Shown here in pieces: positions 1 through 7,434 of a stretch of DNA of 21,429 nt. Made by a program: the position numbers and the translations under genes. How positions within the stretch are numbered: position 1 is the stretch's first letter; every line of letters begins with the position of its first letter. Under the pieces are notes generated by a model, which saw nothing but the letters and a program-made list of their open reading frames with translations, made no database searches and was not told where the DNA came from. Source of the DNA: JAHHLP01 sp041609895 (GTDB lineage Bacteria > Bacteroidota > Rhodothermia > Rhodothermales > JABDKH01); NCBI GenBank assembly GCA_041609895.1, contig JBFIPX010000039.1, forward strand, positions 1 through 21,429, written 5' to 3'.

Positions 1-610
1 CTCCGTCCCAACTGACGGCCATCCCTGCATATGCATCAACGAAATCAACAGCGCGGAGACCGTCAGGATTATCCTCCTCCTGAGCAGTCCATACGACGCC
101 CCCGTCTTGTGTGCGGAGTATCACGCTCCCCTTCGGGCCGAAACCTTCCCGAGGCGTACCCACCGCAACACCGACGGAGGAGTCTGCAAACCAGACATCA
201 GACAAACGTGCGACAGGAGAGATTGGACAGACTTGTTGCTGCCAGTTAAGCCCCCCATCCATCGTTCTCACGATGATGCCATTCTCCCCTACAGCCGTCC
301 CCGTCGTTGTATCAGTAAACCAGACTCCGTATAGATTCTCCGTCGTTCCACTATTCTGCTGCTCCCACGTTGCACCGCCGTCCATCGTACGGAGAATAAC
401 CCCACCGTCGCCAATGACCGCTCCAATATTCACGTCGGCAAAGTGGACAGCAAATAAGGCCGACGCCAACCCGCTGGCCTGCGGAATCCAGGTCTTACCT
501 CCGTCCGTCGTCCGGAGGACCGTACCGTGTGAGCCTACAATGGTGCCTGTCTCTGAATCGTTCAACATTACGAGCCAAACTAGCCCGACTAATATGAGAA
601 TTCCGGCCAC
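1..610 (-). CDS. Ycf48/BNR-like beta-propeller repeat protein (partial, runs off left edge)
   Basis: Read on the minus strand, the open frame contains at least three repeats of the form 'hydrophobic-FxD--G-AVG--G-ILRTxDGGxTW': TVLRTTDGGKTW, VILRTMDGGATW and IIVRTMDGGLNW, with a fourth VILRTQDGGVVW further on. This is the Ycf48 / sortilin-BNR propeller signature, common in secreted Bacteroidota proteins, where such repeats are usually followed by a T9SS tail. The C-terminal part lies outside the window. The start is uncertain: an in-frame stop lies at 629-631, GTG is possible at 610 and ATG at 568, and neither has a well-spaced Shine-Dalgarno. There is no convincing signal peptide, since the short hydrophobic stretch before the first repeat blends into that repeat. 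The gene may therefore be 5'-truncated, which fits the tRNA debris next to it. The cellular role is unknown; export is inferred from the family. Confidence 0.7.
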   Translation of the reverse strand, partial: MAGILILVGLVWLVMLNDSETGTIVGSHGTVLRTTDGGKTWIPQASGLASALFAVHFADVNIGAVIGDGGVILRTMDGGATWEQQNSGTTENLYGVWFTDTTTGTAVGENGIIVRTMDGGLNWQQQVCPISPVARLSDVWFADSSVGVAVGTPREGFGPKGSVILRTQDGGVVWTAQEEDNPDGLRAVDFVDAYAGMAVSWDG

Positions 611-687
611 TCCTAAAATCCTGTACGTTCACGTGCACAACCCTGCAACATGCGCACAAAAATGCAGTTCTGAGGCGTTTGGCCTGG

Positions 688-740
688 CGTGCCCGGGAGG
701 ACTACTCTCTCGCTGCGCTCGTTCGTCAGTCGCGGAACAA
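688..740 (+). repeat. tRNA-ended repeat, copy A
   Basis: The copy starts with GTGCCCGGGAGGA, identical to the 3' end (complement) of the intact tRNA-Arg at 854-867. It then departs into a GC-rich stretch with CGCTGCGCTCG and ends with TCAGTCGCGGAACA. Copy B at 951-1000 has the same start (GTGCCCGG..GGAYTAYTC), a different GC-rich middle and an identical final 14 bases. Both copies are followed within 35-60 bases by a degenerate T-arm (TCGAACCCC). It appears to be a small dispersed element, or a remnant of element insertion, associated with tRNA 3' ends. Confidence 0.55.
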
Positions 741-774
741 CGCCGCGCTATACTGTACGTCGTGGCCGCTCGTA

Positions 775-794
775 TCGAACCCCAGGGGGTTCGA
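775..794. repeat. 20-bp palindrome of two opposed tRNA T-arm halves
   Basis: TCGAACCCC, two bases (AG), then GGGGTTCGA form perfect 9-base arms. Each arm equals the T-loop/T-stem half seen in the neighbouring tRNA-Arg. The structure is most simply read as two tRNA fragments joined head to head. Confidence 0.6.
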
Positions 795-853
795 ACTGAG
801 GTTTCCGAAAACGAAAGAGACTTCGGCCAGCACTCTGCCAACCGAAGCCTCTG

Positions 854-927
<74 letters not shown>

Positions 928-950
928 GTATTCGTCAACATGTTTCAAGA

Positions 951-1000
951 CGTGCCCGGTCGGATTATTCGCCGCGTAGCGGCTCATCAGTCGCGGAACA
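951..1000 (+). repeat. tRNA-ended repeat, copy B
   Basis: This is the second copy of the element at 688-740. It begins GTGCCCGGTCGGATTATTC, has a GC-rich dyad (CCGCGTAGCGG) in the middle and ends with TCAGTCGCGGAACA, identical to copy A over 14 bases. It sits within the broken tRNA copy. Confidence 0.55.
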
Positions 1001-1117
1001 CGATTTCAAACTAACTCGAACGGCGCGGCCGCCCGTGTCGAACCCCCGGGCCATATAGCTTAACCGTGACAGCCTGTGCTCGCGAAAGTGAGCTATCCAG
1101 CTGAGCTACGGGCACGT
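951..1117 (-). pseudogene. Degenerate tRNA-Arg copy split by an insertion
   Basis: Bases 1093-1117 are identical over 25 bp to the 5' half of the intact tRNA-Arg (905-929), covering the acceptor strand and the first part of the D-arm. After that the D-arm is disrupted by an extra GCTC...GAGC hairpin and no proper anticodon stem forms. A T-arm half (GGGGGTTCGA) follows, and then about 70 unrelated bases intervene before a TCCGACCGGGCAC tail (about 952-964) that could complete the acceptor stem. The T stem cannot pair. It is read as a broken tRNA gene whose T-loop is interrupted by repeat copy B. Confidence 0.6.
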
Positions 1118-1378
1118 GCGTGACCACCTGCCGCGAGAACGAGACAGATAAGAAAACTACGCTACTCGGTTCCTCGGCGGCAAGAGAAAACGCGGTTAAT
1201 AGAACCTCGACGCAAACGCCTGCCATAGACCGCCTGTCGGCAGTGGTTGCACCGCGCCGCGCTCCAGCCCGCATCGCCGGTCGCCCGAAAACACGACCGC
1301 CCCGCATTTTGTGCTTTCGTTTCTCGTGTGGATTCGCTACCAATAGGTGAGGTCCTTTTATCCCGAGGCGGAATCCCG

Positions 1379-1795
1379 TTGAAAAGGTCGGCCACGATAC
1401 TTGCTCTACTTGCAACCCTGCTCCTGATGTCCTGTGATTCCACCGAGCCTGTCGACGAGCCAATTCTCGCGGTCGAAGAGAAGATGCTGATTCCGCTCGA
1501 GGAGCTTCTGGTCGGCCTCTGGCAAAAAGACGACGTGGAGGGCCTCGAGTGGCTGTTCAAGGAAGGCGGCAGTTACCTTGCTGGAGATTTGAACCCGATT
1601 AACCCCATCGTAGGAAATTGGGAACTGGAGGGAGACACGCTTCACATCAACGACTCTGCGTGCTTCGATGCCTTTGCTACGTATCGGATAGGCATCGACG
1701 AGAATGCGATGAGCGTCGAACTTCTGCTGGACGAATGCGAGGGACGCGGCGCCGTTCTTCCAGGCGGATGGAGCCGATTCATCTACGGCCAGTAA
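1379..1795 (+). CDS. Small putative lipoprotein
   Basis: The product has 138 residues when started at TTG 1379, chosen because GAGG at 1365-1368 is well spaced and because this start gives a clean lipoprotein signal: Lys-Arg, a hydrophobic core, then LLLMSC with the lipidated Cys at residue 19. An ATG at 1247 in the same frame would add 44 residues that do not look like protein and would bury the signal inside the chain. The mature part is acidic and has a shape common in small exported Bacteroidota lipoproteins: a predicted helix (PLEELLVGLWQKDDVEGLEWLF), then strands GNWELEGDTLHI and RFIYGQ. That pattern resembles lipocalin-like 'copper resistance/META' style proteins (G-W-x-LEGDTLHI), but I cannot assign a family. 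It is preceded by the tRNA region and followed by the haloperoxidase 105 bases downstream; co-transcription is possible but unproven. Confidence 0.75.
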   Translation: MKRSATILALLATLLLMSCDSTEPVDEPILAVEEKMLIPLEELLVGLWQKDDVEGLEWLFKEGGSYLAGDLNPINPIVGNWELEGDTLHINDSACFDAFATYRIGIDENAMSVELLLDECEGRGAVLPGGWSRFIYGQ

Positions 1796-1900
1796 CGTTT
1801 TTCGCTAACCCGCGGTAGACTCGGAACCTTGTCCCGATGGTGATCCGTTACACGAAGCTATTCTGAGCCTGTCTGCTCCTTTCACGAACGACGTCTTTCG

Positions 1901-4132
1901 ATGCGTTTCGAGTTGCGTCCACTACGGCGCTCGCTGCTCCTGACTCTGGTATTTTGCGCGCCCCTTGCGATAACTACGCGACCGACCTCCGGCCAGCACA
2001 CGGTAGCGCGGCAGTGGAACGACATGCTCCTGGAGGCGATCCGGCGCGACTTTGCCCGACCGACCGTACACGCACGTAATCTCTTTCATTCGGCGGTGGC
2101 CATGTACGACCTCTGGGCTGTCTTCGATGACAAGGCCGAGCCGTGGCTCCTCGGGAAAACCGTCGGGCAGTTTTCGTGCGACTTCAATGGCTTTCCAGCA
2201 CCTGCCGACACGCGTCGGGTCGTAGACGAGGCGATCAGTTATGCATCGTATCGGCTCCTCCTTCACCGGTTCGAAAAATCGCCCCGCGTGAACGAGACGT
2301 ATCCAAGGCTGGACTCGCTCATGACGGCGCTAGGCTACCCGACGGCGGCAACATCGACCGACTATTCGTCCGGTTCCGGCGCGGCACTCGGTAACTACAT
2401 GGCACAGTGTCTAATTGACTTCGGCATGCAGGACGGCGCCAATGAGCGATTCACGTACAACAACCGCTACTATCAACCAGTCAACCCTCCCCTGCTGCCC
2501 GAGTATCCGGGCAACCCGGACATTGAGGACCTCAACCGCTGGCAGCCGCTCACGCTGGAAACATTCATCGACCAGGGCGACAACACGATCGAGGGAAGCA
2601 CGCCTAACTTCCTGAGTGCGGAGTGGGGAAGCGTCATCCCGTTTGCTTTGAAAGACGACGACCTCGCCATTCATAGCAGGGGAGGCTCGTACTGGGTGTA
2701 CCACGATCCGGGGTCGCCACCGAAGCTGACGATGGACGGCGACGGGCTGTCTTCGGAATATCAGTGGGGCTTTGCGCTAGTCTCCGTTTGGTCTGCCCAT
2801 CTTGATCCGGCAGATGGCGTAATGTGGGATATATCCCCAGGGAGCATCGGCAACATTGAGTCCCTCCCGACCACCATCGCCGAGCTTCGAGATTTCTACG
2901 ATCTGCTTGATGGCGGAGACACAAGCAATGGGTGGTCCACAAACCCCGTAACGGGGCAGCCCTACGAGCCGCAACTGGTTCCCCGCGCGGATTATGCGCG
3001 CGTACTGGCGGAGTTCTGGGCGGACGGCCCAGATTCCGAGACGCCCCCCGGTCACTGGTTCACGATCCTCAACTACGTGAACGACCACCCCATGGCAAGC
3101 CGCCGCTTCAAGGGAGAAGGCGAGGAACTGGATCAACTCGAATGGGACGTGAAGGCGTACTTCGTATTGGCAGGGGCCGTCCATGATGCAGCCGTTGCCG
3201 CGTGGGGAGTCAAGGGTTGGTACGATTACATACGCCCGGTGTCGGCCATTCGCGCCATGGCGGCGTTTGGCCAGAGCACGGACCCGAATCTCGACAGCTA
3301 CGCGGCTGCCGGGCTGCCTCTGGTCGACGGATACATCGAACTAGTCGAACCGGGCGACTCGCTGGCAGGAGAGGCGGGTGAACACGTCGGTAAGATCAAG
3401 GTGAAGGCGTGGCGAGGTCCCGACTACATCGAGGACCCCGACAGTGACATCGCGGGAGTAGGATGGATTCTCGCAGAGAATTGGTGGCCGTATCAGCGTC
3501 CAACCTTCGTCACACCTCCCTTCGCGGGCTATGTCTCGGGACACTCCACATTCTCGCGTGCAGCCGCCGAAGTGATGACCCGGCTGACGGGCAACGCCTT
3601 CTTTCCGGGCGGTATGGGAGAATTCGAAGCACCAGCCAATGAGTTTCTCGTCTTCGAGGACGGACCGAGTGTCGACCTAACGCTACAATGGGCCACATAC
3701 CGAGACGCTGCTGATCAGTGCAGCCTTTCCCGGATCTGGGGTGGTATCCATCCGCCGGCGGATGACCTGCCGGGCCGGCTGATCGGCATCGAAGTAGGCG
3801 TAGATGCATTTCGGCATGCGGAGTTGTACTTCAACGGCCAGGCATCTACCGTTGATGTCGAGACGATACCGGTTGCCCACCGCACCTCTCGATTGACTGT
3901 CTATCCGAATCCCGTATCGTCCGGACAGCGCATACAGCTTTCAGTAAGCGACGGCTTTGTAGGTGGCACCGCCGCCATTTTCAATGCGATCGGGCAGAGG
4001 GTTCGAAATGTGAAGTTGGGGTCTGCAACCAGTCACGCGATCGATGTTGAGCGCCTGCCTCCGGGTGTGTACGTCGCCCGAGTGTCGGGCGATGGCGAGT
4101 CTGCAAGTGCGCCGTTTGTGGTCGCGCCGTAG
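1901..4132 (+). CDS. Secreted vanadium-dependent haloperoxidase (PAP2 superfamily) with T9SS sorting tail
   Basis: The product has 743 residues. An N-terminal signal peptide (about 1-32) is followed by an all-helical vanadium haloperoxidase/PAP2 domain. The full vanadate-binding set is visible with family spacing: K438 and R445 (K-x6-R in KGWYDYIR), S546-G547-H548 (YVSGHSTFSRAA), and R611 and H617 (RIWGGIHPPADD). This matches the pattern of the fungal chloroperoxidase (K353, R360, S402-G403-H404, R490, H496). From Y668 a C-terminal domain of about 75 residues begins YPNPV and contains LPPGVYVARV, a type A T9SS sorting domain, so the protein is probably exported across the outer membrane. By family it oxidises halides with hydrogen peroxide to hypohalous species; an acid phosphatase activity cannot be excluded from sequence. 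Halide preference is unknown. The gene is monocistronic or follows the small lipoprotein. Its stop lies 11 bases from that of the convergent PHP gene. Confidence 0.92.
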   Translation: MRFELRPLRRSLLLTLVFCAPLAITTRPTSGQHTVARQWNDMLLEAIRRDFARPTVHARNLFHSAVAMYDLWAVFDDKAEPWLLGKTVGQFSCDFNGFPAPADTRRVVDEAISYASYRLLLHRFEKSPRVNETYPRLDSLMTALGYPTAATSTDYSSGSGAALGNYMAQCLIDFGMQDGANERFTYNNRYYQPVNPPLLPEYPGNPDIEDLNRWQPLTLETFIDQGDNTIEGSTPNFLSAEWGSVIPFALKDDDLAIHSRGGSYWVYHDPGSPPKLTMDGDGLSSEYQWGFALVSVWSAHLDPADGVMWDISPGSIGNIESLPTTIAELRDFYDLLDGGDTSNGWSTNPVTGQPYEPQLVPRADYARVLAEFWADGPDSETPPGHWFTILNYVNDHPMASRRFKGEGEELDQLEWDVKAYFVLAGAVHDAAVAAWGVKGWYDYIRPVSAIRAMAAFGQSTDPNLDSYAAAGLPLVDGYIELVEPGDSLAGEAGEHVGKIKVKAWRGPDYIEDPDSDIAGVGWILAENWWPYQRPTFVTPPFAGYVSGHSTFSRAAAEVMTRLTGNAFFPGGMGEFEAPANEFLVFEDGPSVDLTLQWATYRDAADQCSLSRIWGGIHPPADDLPGRLIGIEVGVDAFRHAELYFNGQASTVDVETIPVAHRTSRLTVYPNPVSSGQRIQLSVSDGFVGGTAAIFNAIGQRVRNVKLGSATSHAIDVERLPPGVYVARVSGDGESASAPFVVAP

Positions 4133-4143
4133 GCAGTTCTGTA

Positions 4144-5376
4144 CTACCGCCCAACTTCTGTTCGCGCAACCACTGGCTGCGTCCATGCGACTTCGACTTG
4201 ACCAGGTGTGACCGGGTTGGCTTTTGCTTTTGTGGAAACGATCTTCGCCCGCACGTAGAGCTCATCACGTGTCAACGAGTAGCTTGCACGGACACCGAAG
4301 ACGCGCTCCAGTATGAGGTCGTCTGATCCTCCCGAACCGGAGCGAGGTCCTATGAAGATGATCTCGTATCGAACATCAGTCTCGGGTTCGATCTCTACAG
4401 TCAGCGTTCGACCGTCCCACGCGACGTCCCGGAGCTCGACGCCGGTCGAGCTGTAGAAGTCGCCGGCCTCGAGAGCCGCGACGATTTCATCAGCTGTGAG
4501 ACGCGGTGCACGAACGACCACCCAACCGCGTCCGGGATTCGCCATCGAAGGTCCGTCGCCGCGATAGTTGTGCGCGTCGTCGACGGCCAGTCCGTACATG
4601 ATGTCTTTCCCGGCTTTCAATCTGGACGTCAGGATCAAGTCCCACATCACCTCCGTCCCGGGTCGTAGTGAATCCCCTTCGTTGTTGACGAGCGGATGGC
4701 CGTTGTAGACTTCGAAGAAGCGCTCTCCCTCGAGTGCCGCGAGATCTTCCGCGGTAACCGCCCATTTGTAGTTGGGATGGACAAGGTGCGGCATGATCGG
4801 TCGACCTGTGGCCCGCCGCTGCTCGAGCACCGCGTCGATGTTGTTCTGCATCACGTCCAGAACGCTGGTGCCACCCTGCGGCTGAATGACCGTCTCGATG
4901 TTGGTCGCGTTGACATGGATGGGCTTCTGTTCGAACCGGTCGGAAATCTCCTCCGCCTGGATCGTGAGGAATTCCCCATCACGGTCGAAAAGCGTTCGGT
5001 ACTCTTCGAAGGTCTTGAGTCGCACGAGTGTGTCTCCATCTTCCACTCTCTCCACCACCCAATCGGAGCCGAATGCGTCAACGTACCGCCTGTGAACAGC
5101 CTCTCCCGCGGGAATGTCTGAGATGTTGATCCACTTCTCGCCCTCCGCAAGGATGTCGTGGTCGGAAAGGGCAACGAACGAATACCCGTTATCACGATAC
5201 CACGAGACGATCATCTCGGGATAGTCGTCGCCATCGCTCCAGTACGAGTGCGTGTGGAGGTTACCCTTCCACCACCGCGCTTCGGGGGCTGAGCAGGCCG
5301 CGACCAAGAGCAGTGACGCCAGTATAGACCACTGCCGGATGGGTGGATTGCCTGTTCCGCGGCAATGACGTCTCAT
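4144..5376 (-). CDS. PHP-domain metal-dependent phosphoesterase, lipoprotein
   Basis: The product has 410 residues from ATG 5376, chosen for an AGGA about 10 bases upstream; an in-frame ATG at 5394 or GTG at 5397 would overlap the upstream gene by 11-14 bases. The N-terminus is a lipoprotein signal (LLLVAAC, Cys 28). The PHP domain follows immediately: H41-x-H43 and D48 in GNLHTHSYWSDGD, S-D72-H73-D74, then MPHLVHPN and GLAVDDAH further on, all classic metal-ligand motifs. The C-terminal third (about residues 310 onward) has the 'ALEAGDFYSSTGVEL' segment typical of exported PHP hydrolases, then a small beta-rich end. By family it hydrolyses phosphoesters with a two- or three-metal centre; the substrate is unknown. 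The location is inferred to be periplasm-facing. It lies directly downstream of a small TPR protein and is probably co-transcribed with it. Confidence 0.85.
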   Translation of the reverse strand: MRRHCRGTGNPPIRQWSILASLLLVAACSAPEARWWKGNLHTHSYWSDGDDYPEMIVSWYRDNGYSFVALSDHDILAEGEKWINISDIPAGEAVHRRYVDAFGSDWVVERVEDGDTLVRLKTFEEYRTLFDRDGEFLTIQAEEISDRFEQKPIHVNATNIETVIQPQGGTSVLDVMQNNIDAVLEQRRATGRPIMPHLVHPNYKWAVTAEDLAALEGERFFEVYNGHPLVNNEGDSLRPGTEVMWDLILTSRLKAGKDIMYGLAVDDAHNYRGDGPSMANPGRGWVVVRAPRLTADEIVAALEAGDFYSSTGVELRDVAWDGRTLTVEIEPETDVRYEIIFIGPRSGSGGSDDLILERVFGVRASYSLTRDELYVRAKIVSTKAKANPVTPGQVEVAWTQPVVARTEVGR

Positions 5377-5383
5377 CGCTCGA

Positions 5384-5701
5384 CTATCCTGCATCACCGC
5401 GCAGCTTTTTCAGCATCTGGACCGCGTTCGAATTAGCTGCGTTTCGCTCGAGCGACTTTTCGTAGAACTCAATCGCGAGGTCCGACTTGCCCGCGTTCAT
5501 GTAGGCCTCGCCAAGGCTGTCGTAGATGTTTCCCGCCCTGTCGGCAGCCACGCCGCCAACACCACCTGCTATCGAGTCGACTAGCGTGTAGCGGTTATAA
5601 TCTCGAGCAGAAACCTGCGCATCGGCCGGCACAGCAGCGTAGATGGCGGTCAAGATTGTTGCCAGGATGGGCAAGGAAAAAATCTGTAACGCCTTTTGCA
5701 T
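5384..5701 (-). CDS. Small exported TPR protein, probably an NHL-TPR deletion fusion
   Basis: The product has 105 residues from ATG 5701, preceded by GAGGGG at good spacing; a longer start at 5731 is possible. Residues 1-28 are a signal peptide ending ADA-Q. Residues about 41-60 (VDSIAGGVGGVAADRAGNIY) read like the first blade of an NHL/SMP-30-type propeller. Residues about 60-100 (YDSLGEAYMNAGKSDLAIEF, then YEKSLERNAANSNAVQMLKKL) are the C-terminal TPR seen at the end of many exported Bacteroidota hydrolases. The two pieces meet at the shared 'NIY/YDSLGE' without linker, so the gene looks like the product of an internal deletion that joined two larger genes. It may still be expressed, because the frame is intact and the ribosome site is good. 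The PHP lipoprotein follows at once. The function is unknown. Confidence 0.6.
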   Translation of the reverse strand: MQKALQIFSLPILATILTAIYAAVPADAQVSARDYNRYTLVDSIAGGVGGVAADRAGNIYDSLGEAYMNAGKSDLAIEFYEKSLERNAANSNAVQMLKKLRGDAG

Positions 5702-5838
5702 CTGTCCCCTCACGATTTTGTCAAACCGCAAGGTCCGTAATTAATGCGGGCTTCGTCAAGGCAGTAACGCACGAGGAGTCTACGACCCACTGCCAACCAA
5801 TTTGCCAGCTGGATGCCGAAGCAGTCTCGTCCTTTTGT

Positions 5839-6684
5839 CTACACGTCCTCGATCGGGAATCGCCCGAATGACCGGAAGAAGTAGAAGTGGCTCGTGGGGC
5901 CGTGACCGGATCCGATCGGAATGCCGTTCTCGATAGCGGTGGTCACGTATCTCTTCGCACGCTCCACGGACTTCACGAGCGGATATCCCTTCGCAAGATT
6001 CGCCGCGATGGCAGACGCATACGTACAGCCGGTGCCGTGCGTATTGTTCGAATCCACTCTCGGAACTGCGAAGACGTGCATCGACTCGCCATCAAAGAGG
6101 AAATCGACGGCACGTTCGTCGTCCTCCAGGTGCCCTCCCTTGACGAGGACGTTGGCAGGGCCAAGGGATCGAATCTTTCTCGCGGCTGCCTTTGCATCCT
6201 CAACGGACTTCACCTCCATATTCGCAAGTCGCGAGGCTTCATGGGCATTAGGTGTGACCACCGTGGCGATTGGGAGCAGCCGCTCCACCAGCGTTTCCAC
6301 CGCGTCGTCCTCTAGCAGAGGAAATCCGCTCTTGGAGATCATCACGGGATCGACGACGACAGGCACGTCGCCACGGTGCTTGTAGAGAAGGCGTGATACA
6401 GCCTCGATGATCTTGGTGGAGGACAGCATGCCCGTCTTTATCGCGTTTACCCGGATGTCATCCCAAACGGCTCGGAACTGTGCTTCTACCAGATTGACCG
6501 GCATATCTTTCGCCGCCGTGACCTCTCGTGTGTTCTGCGCCGTTACCGCTGTAATTACAGTCGCTGCGAAGACGCCGTTGGCCTGAATTGACTTGATGTC
6601 CGCTTGGATGCCTGCGCCACCACCGGAGTCGCTCCCCGCGATTGACAGGACGACCGGTGTATCCGTCGCTCTTCTCTGCAGCAT
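5839..6684 (-). CDS. thiD: Hydroxymethylpyrimidine/phosphomethylpyrimidine kinase
   Basis: The product has 281 residues from ATG 6684, chosen because it lies 10 bases after the upstream stop and gives the usual ThiD N-terminus; a frame upstream to 6795 would run into the neighbour. It is a ribokinase-fold protein. AGSDSGGGAGIQADIKS (residues 16-32) is the ThiD substrate-binding signature, AVTAQNT follows in the pyrimidine pocket, VVVDPVMISKSG lies mid-chain, and the anion-hole/catalytic motif NTHGTGCTYASAIAAN is near the C-terminus. ThiD phosphorylates HMP and HMP-P to HMP-PP, the pyrimidine precursor of thiamin. The C-terminal GHGPTSHFYFF is also typical. It is the last gene of the thiO-thiS-thiG-thiE/tenI-thiD cluster and acts in the cytoplasm. 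Confidence 0.95.
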   Translation of the reverse strand: MLQRRATDTPVVLSIAGSDSGGGAGIQADIKSIQANGVFAATVITAVTAQNTREVTAAKDMPVNLVEAQFRAVWDDIRVNAIKTGMLSSTKIIEAVSRLLYKHRGDVPVVVDPVMISKSGFPLLEDDAVETLVERLLPIATVVTPNAHEASRLANMEVKSVEDAKAAARKIRSLGPANVLVKGGHLEDDERAVDFLFDGESMHVFAVPRVDSNNTHGTGCTYASAIAANLAKGYPLVKSVERAKRYVTTAIENGIPIGSGHGPTSHFYFFRSFGRFPIEDV

Positions 6685-6694
6685 TGGCGCCCGT

Positions 6695-7375
6695 CTAAAG
6701 ATCCTTGAGTTCGTTGAGATATGCTGCCACTGCGGCCTTGGGATCGTCCGCTCGAAGTATCCCGCTCGAAACGACGACCCCCGCCGCCCCCGCATCGATG
6801 CAACGGCGTACCCGCTCCGGAGTCACCCCGCCGAGCGCGTACACCCGGTTCGGCGCAAGAAACTCACAGACCCGAGCGAGTTCATCCAAACCCTCCCCAG
6901 GATGATCTGGCTTGCTCTTTGTCGGAAAGATCGGGCTATAGAAGACATAGTCGGCACCGGCGTCGAAAGCGGCGTGCGCCACGTCGATATTATGCGCGGA
7001 ATAGCCGATCGGACCATTGATACCGTCAATCCGCTTCGTCTCTTCTATCGACGGTCCAGCCGCCCCCACGTGTACGCCCGCGAACCACTCGCCTCCAAAA
7101 TCAGCATGTCGATTGACCGAGATCAGAACCTCCTCGTTGACCCGGCGCAATCGCCCCAGCAGAATGCGTCCGACCTCCCAAAATCTTTCGGGCGTGATCG
7201 TGTGATCTCGCAGGTGGACCCACTCCACACCGGCCTGCACGGCTTTCACTGCGCTGTAGGCAACCTCCCGATCACTGAAGCGATCCGCGATCACGGCCAG
7301 CCTGGGCAGGGTCTTGAGCGCGTCCGAGGTCCAGATCTTGAGTTTCGGTTCTGGTATTTCGACGTGCAGCAGCAT
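6695..7375 (-). CDS. thiE/tenI: Thiamine phosphate synthase family protein (ThiE/TenI), TenI-like active site
   Basis: The product has 226 residues and a (beta/alpha)8 fold with the family landmarks VHLRDH (53-58), GVHVG, YSAHN, GADYVFYSPIFPTKS and GGVTPERVRRCIDAGAAGVVVSSGIL. In true ThiE the first motif is LR-E/D-K, where the Lys binds HMP pyrophosphate, and a later 'ND' pair supplies a magnesium ligand. Here the Lys is H58 and the Asp is Arg (VNRHAD). B. subtilis TenI, a thiazole tautomerase, shows the same losses and keeps a catalytic His in GRSVHS, matched here by GYSAHN. The position next to thiO-thiS-thiG also resembles the Bacillus tenI-thiO-thiS-thiG order. I infer a thiazole tautomerase more likely than thiamine phosphate synthase. 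Automatic annotation will probably call it thiE. The start at ATG 7375 has no Shine-Dalgarno. Confidence 0.85.
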   Translation of the reverse strand: MLLHVEIPEPKLKIWTSDALKTLPRLAVIADRFSDREVAYSAVKAVQAGVEWVHLRDHTITPERFWEVGRILLGRLRRVNEEVLISVNRHADFGGEWFAGVHVGAAGPSIEETKRIDGINGPIGYSAHNIDVAHAAFDAGADYVFYSPIFPTKSKPDHPGEGLDELARVCEFLAPNRVYALGGVTPERVRRCIDAGAAGVVVSSGILRADDPKAAVAAYLNELKDL

Positions 7376-7434
7376 GTAGCTAATCTACCATTATTGAATC
7401 AAGAAATGACGATACCCTGTAGGTCGCGTCGGCT

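Noticed and set aside
1247..1378. Extended start for the small lipoprotein
   Set aside because: The added residues are not protein-like and would place the lipoprotein signal inside the chain; TTG 1379 has a spaced GAGG.
6685..6795. Longer N-terminus for ThiD
   Set aside because: It overlaps the end of the ThiE/TenI gene and is not seen in the ThiD family.
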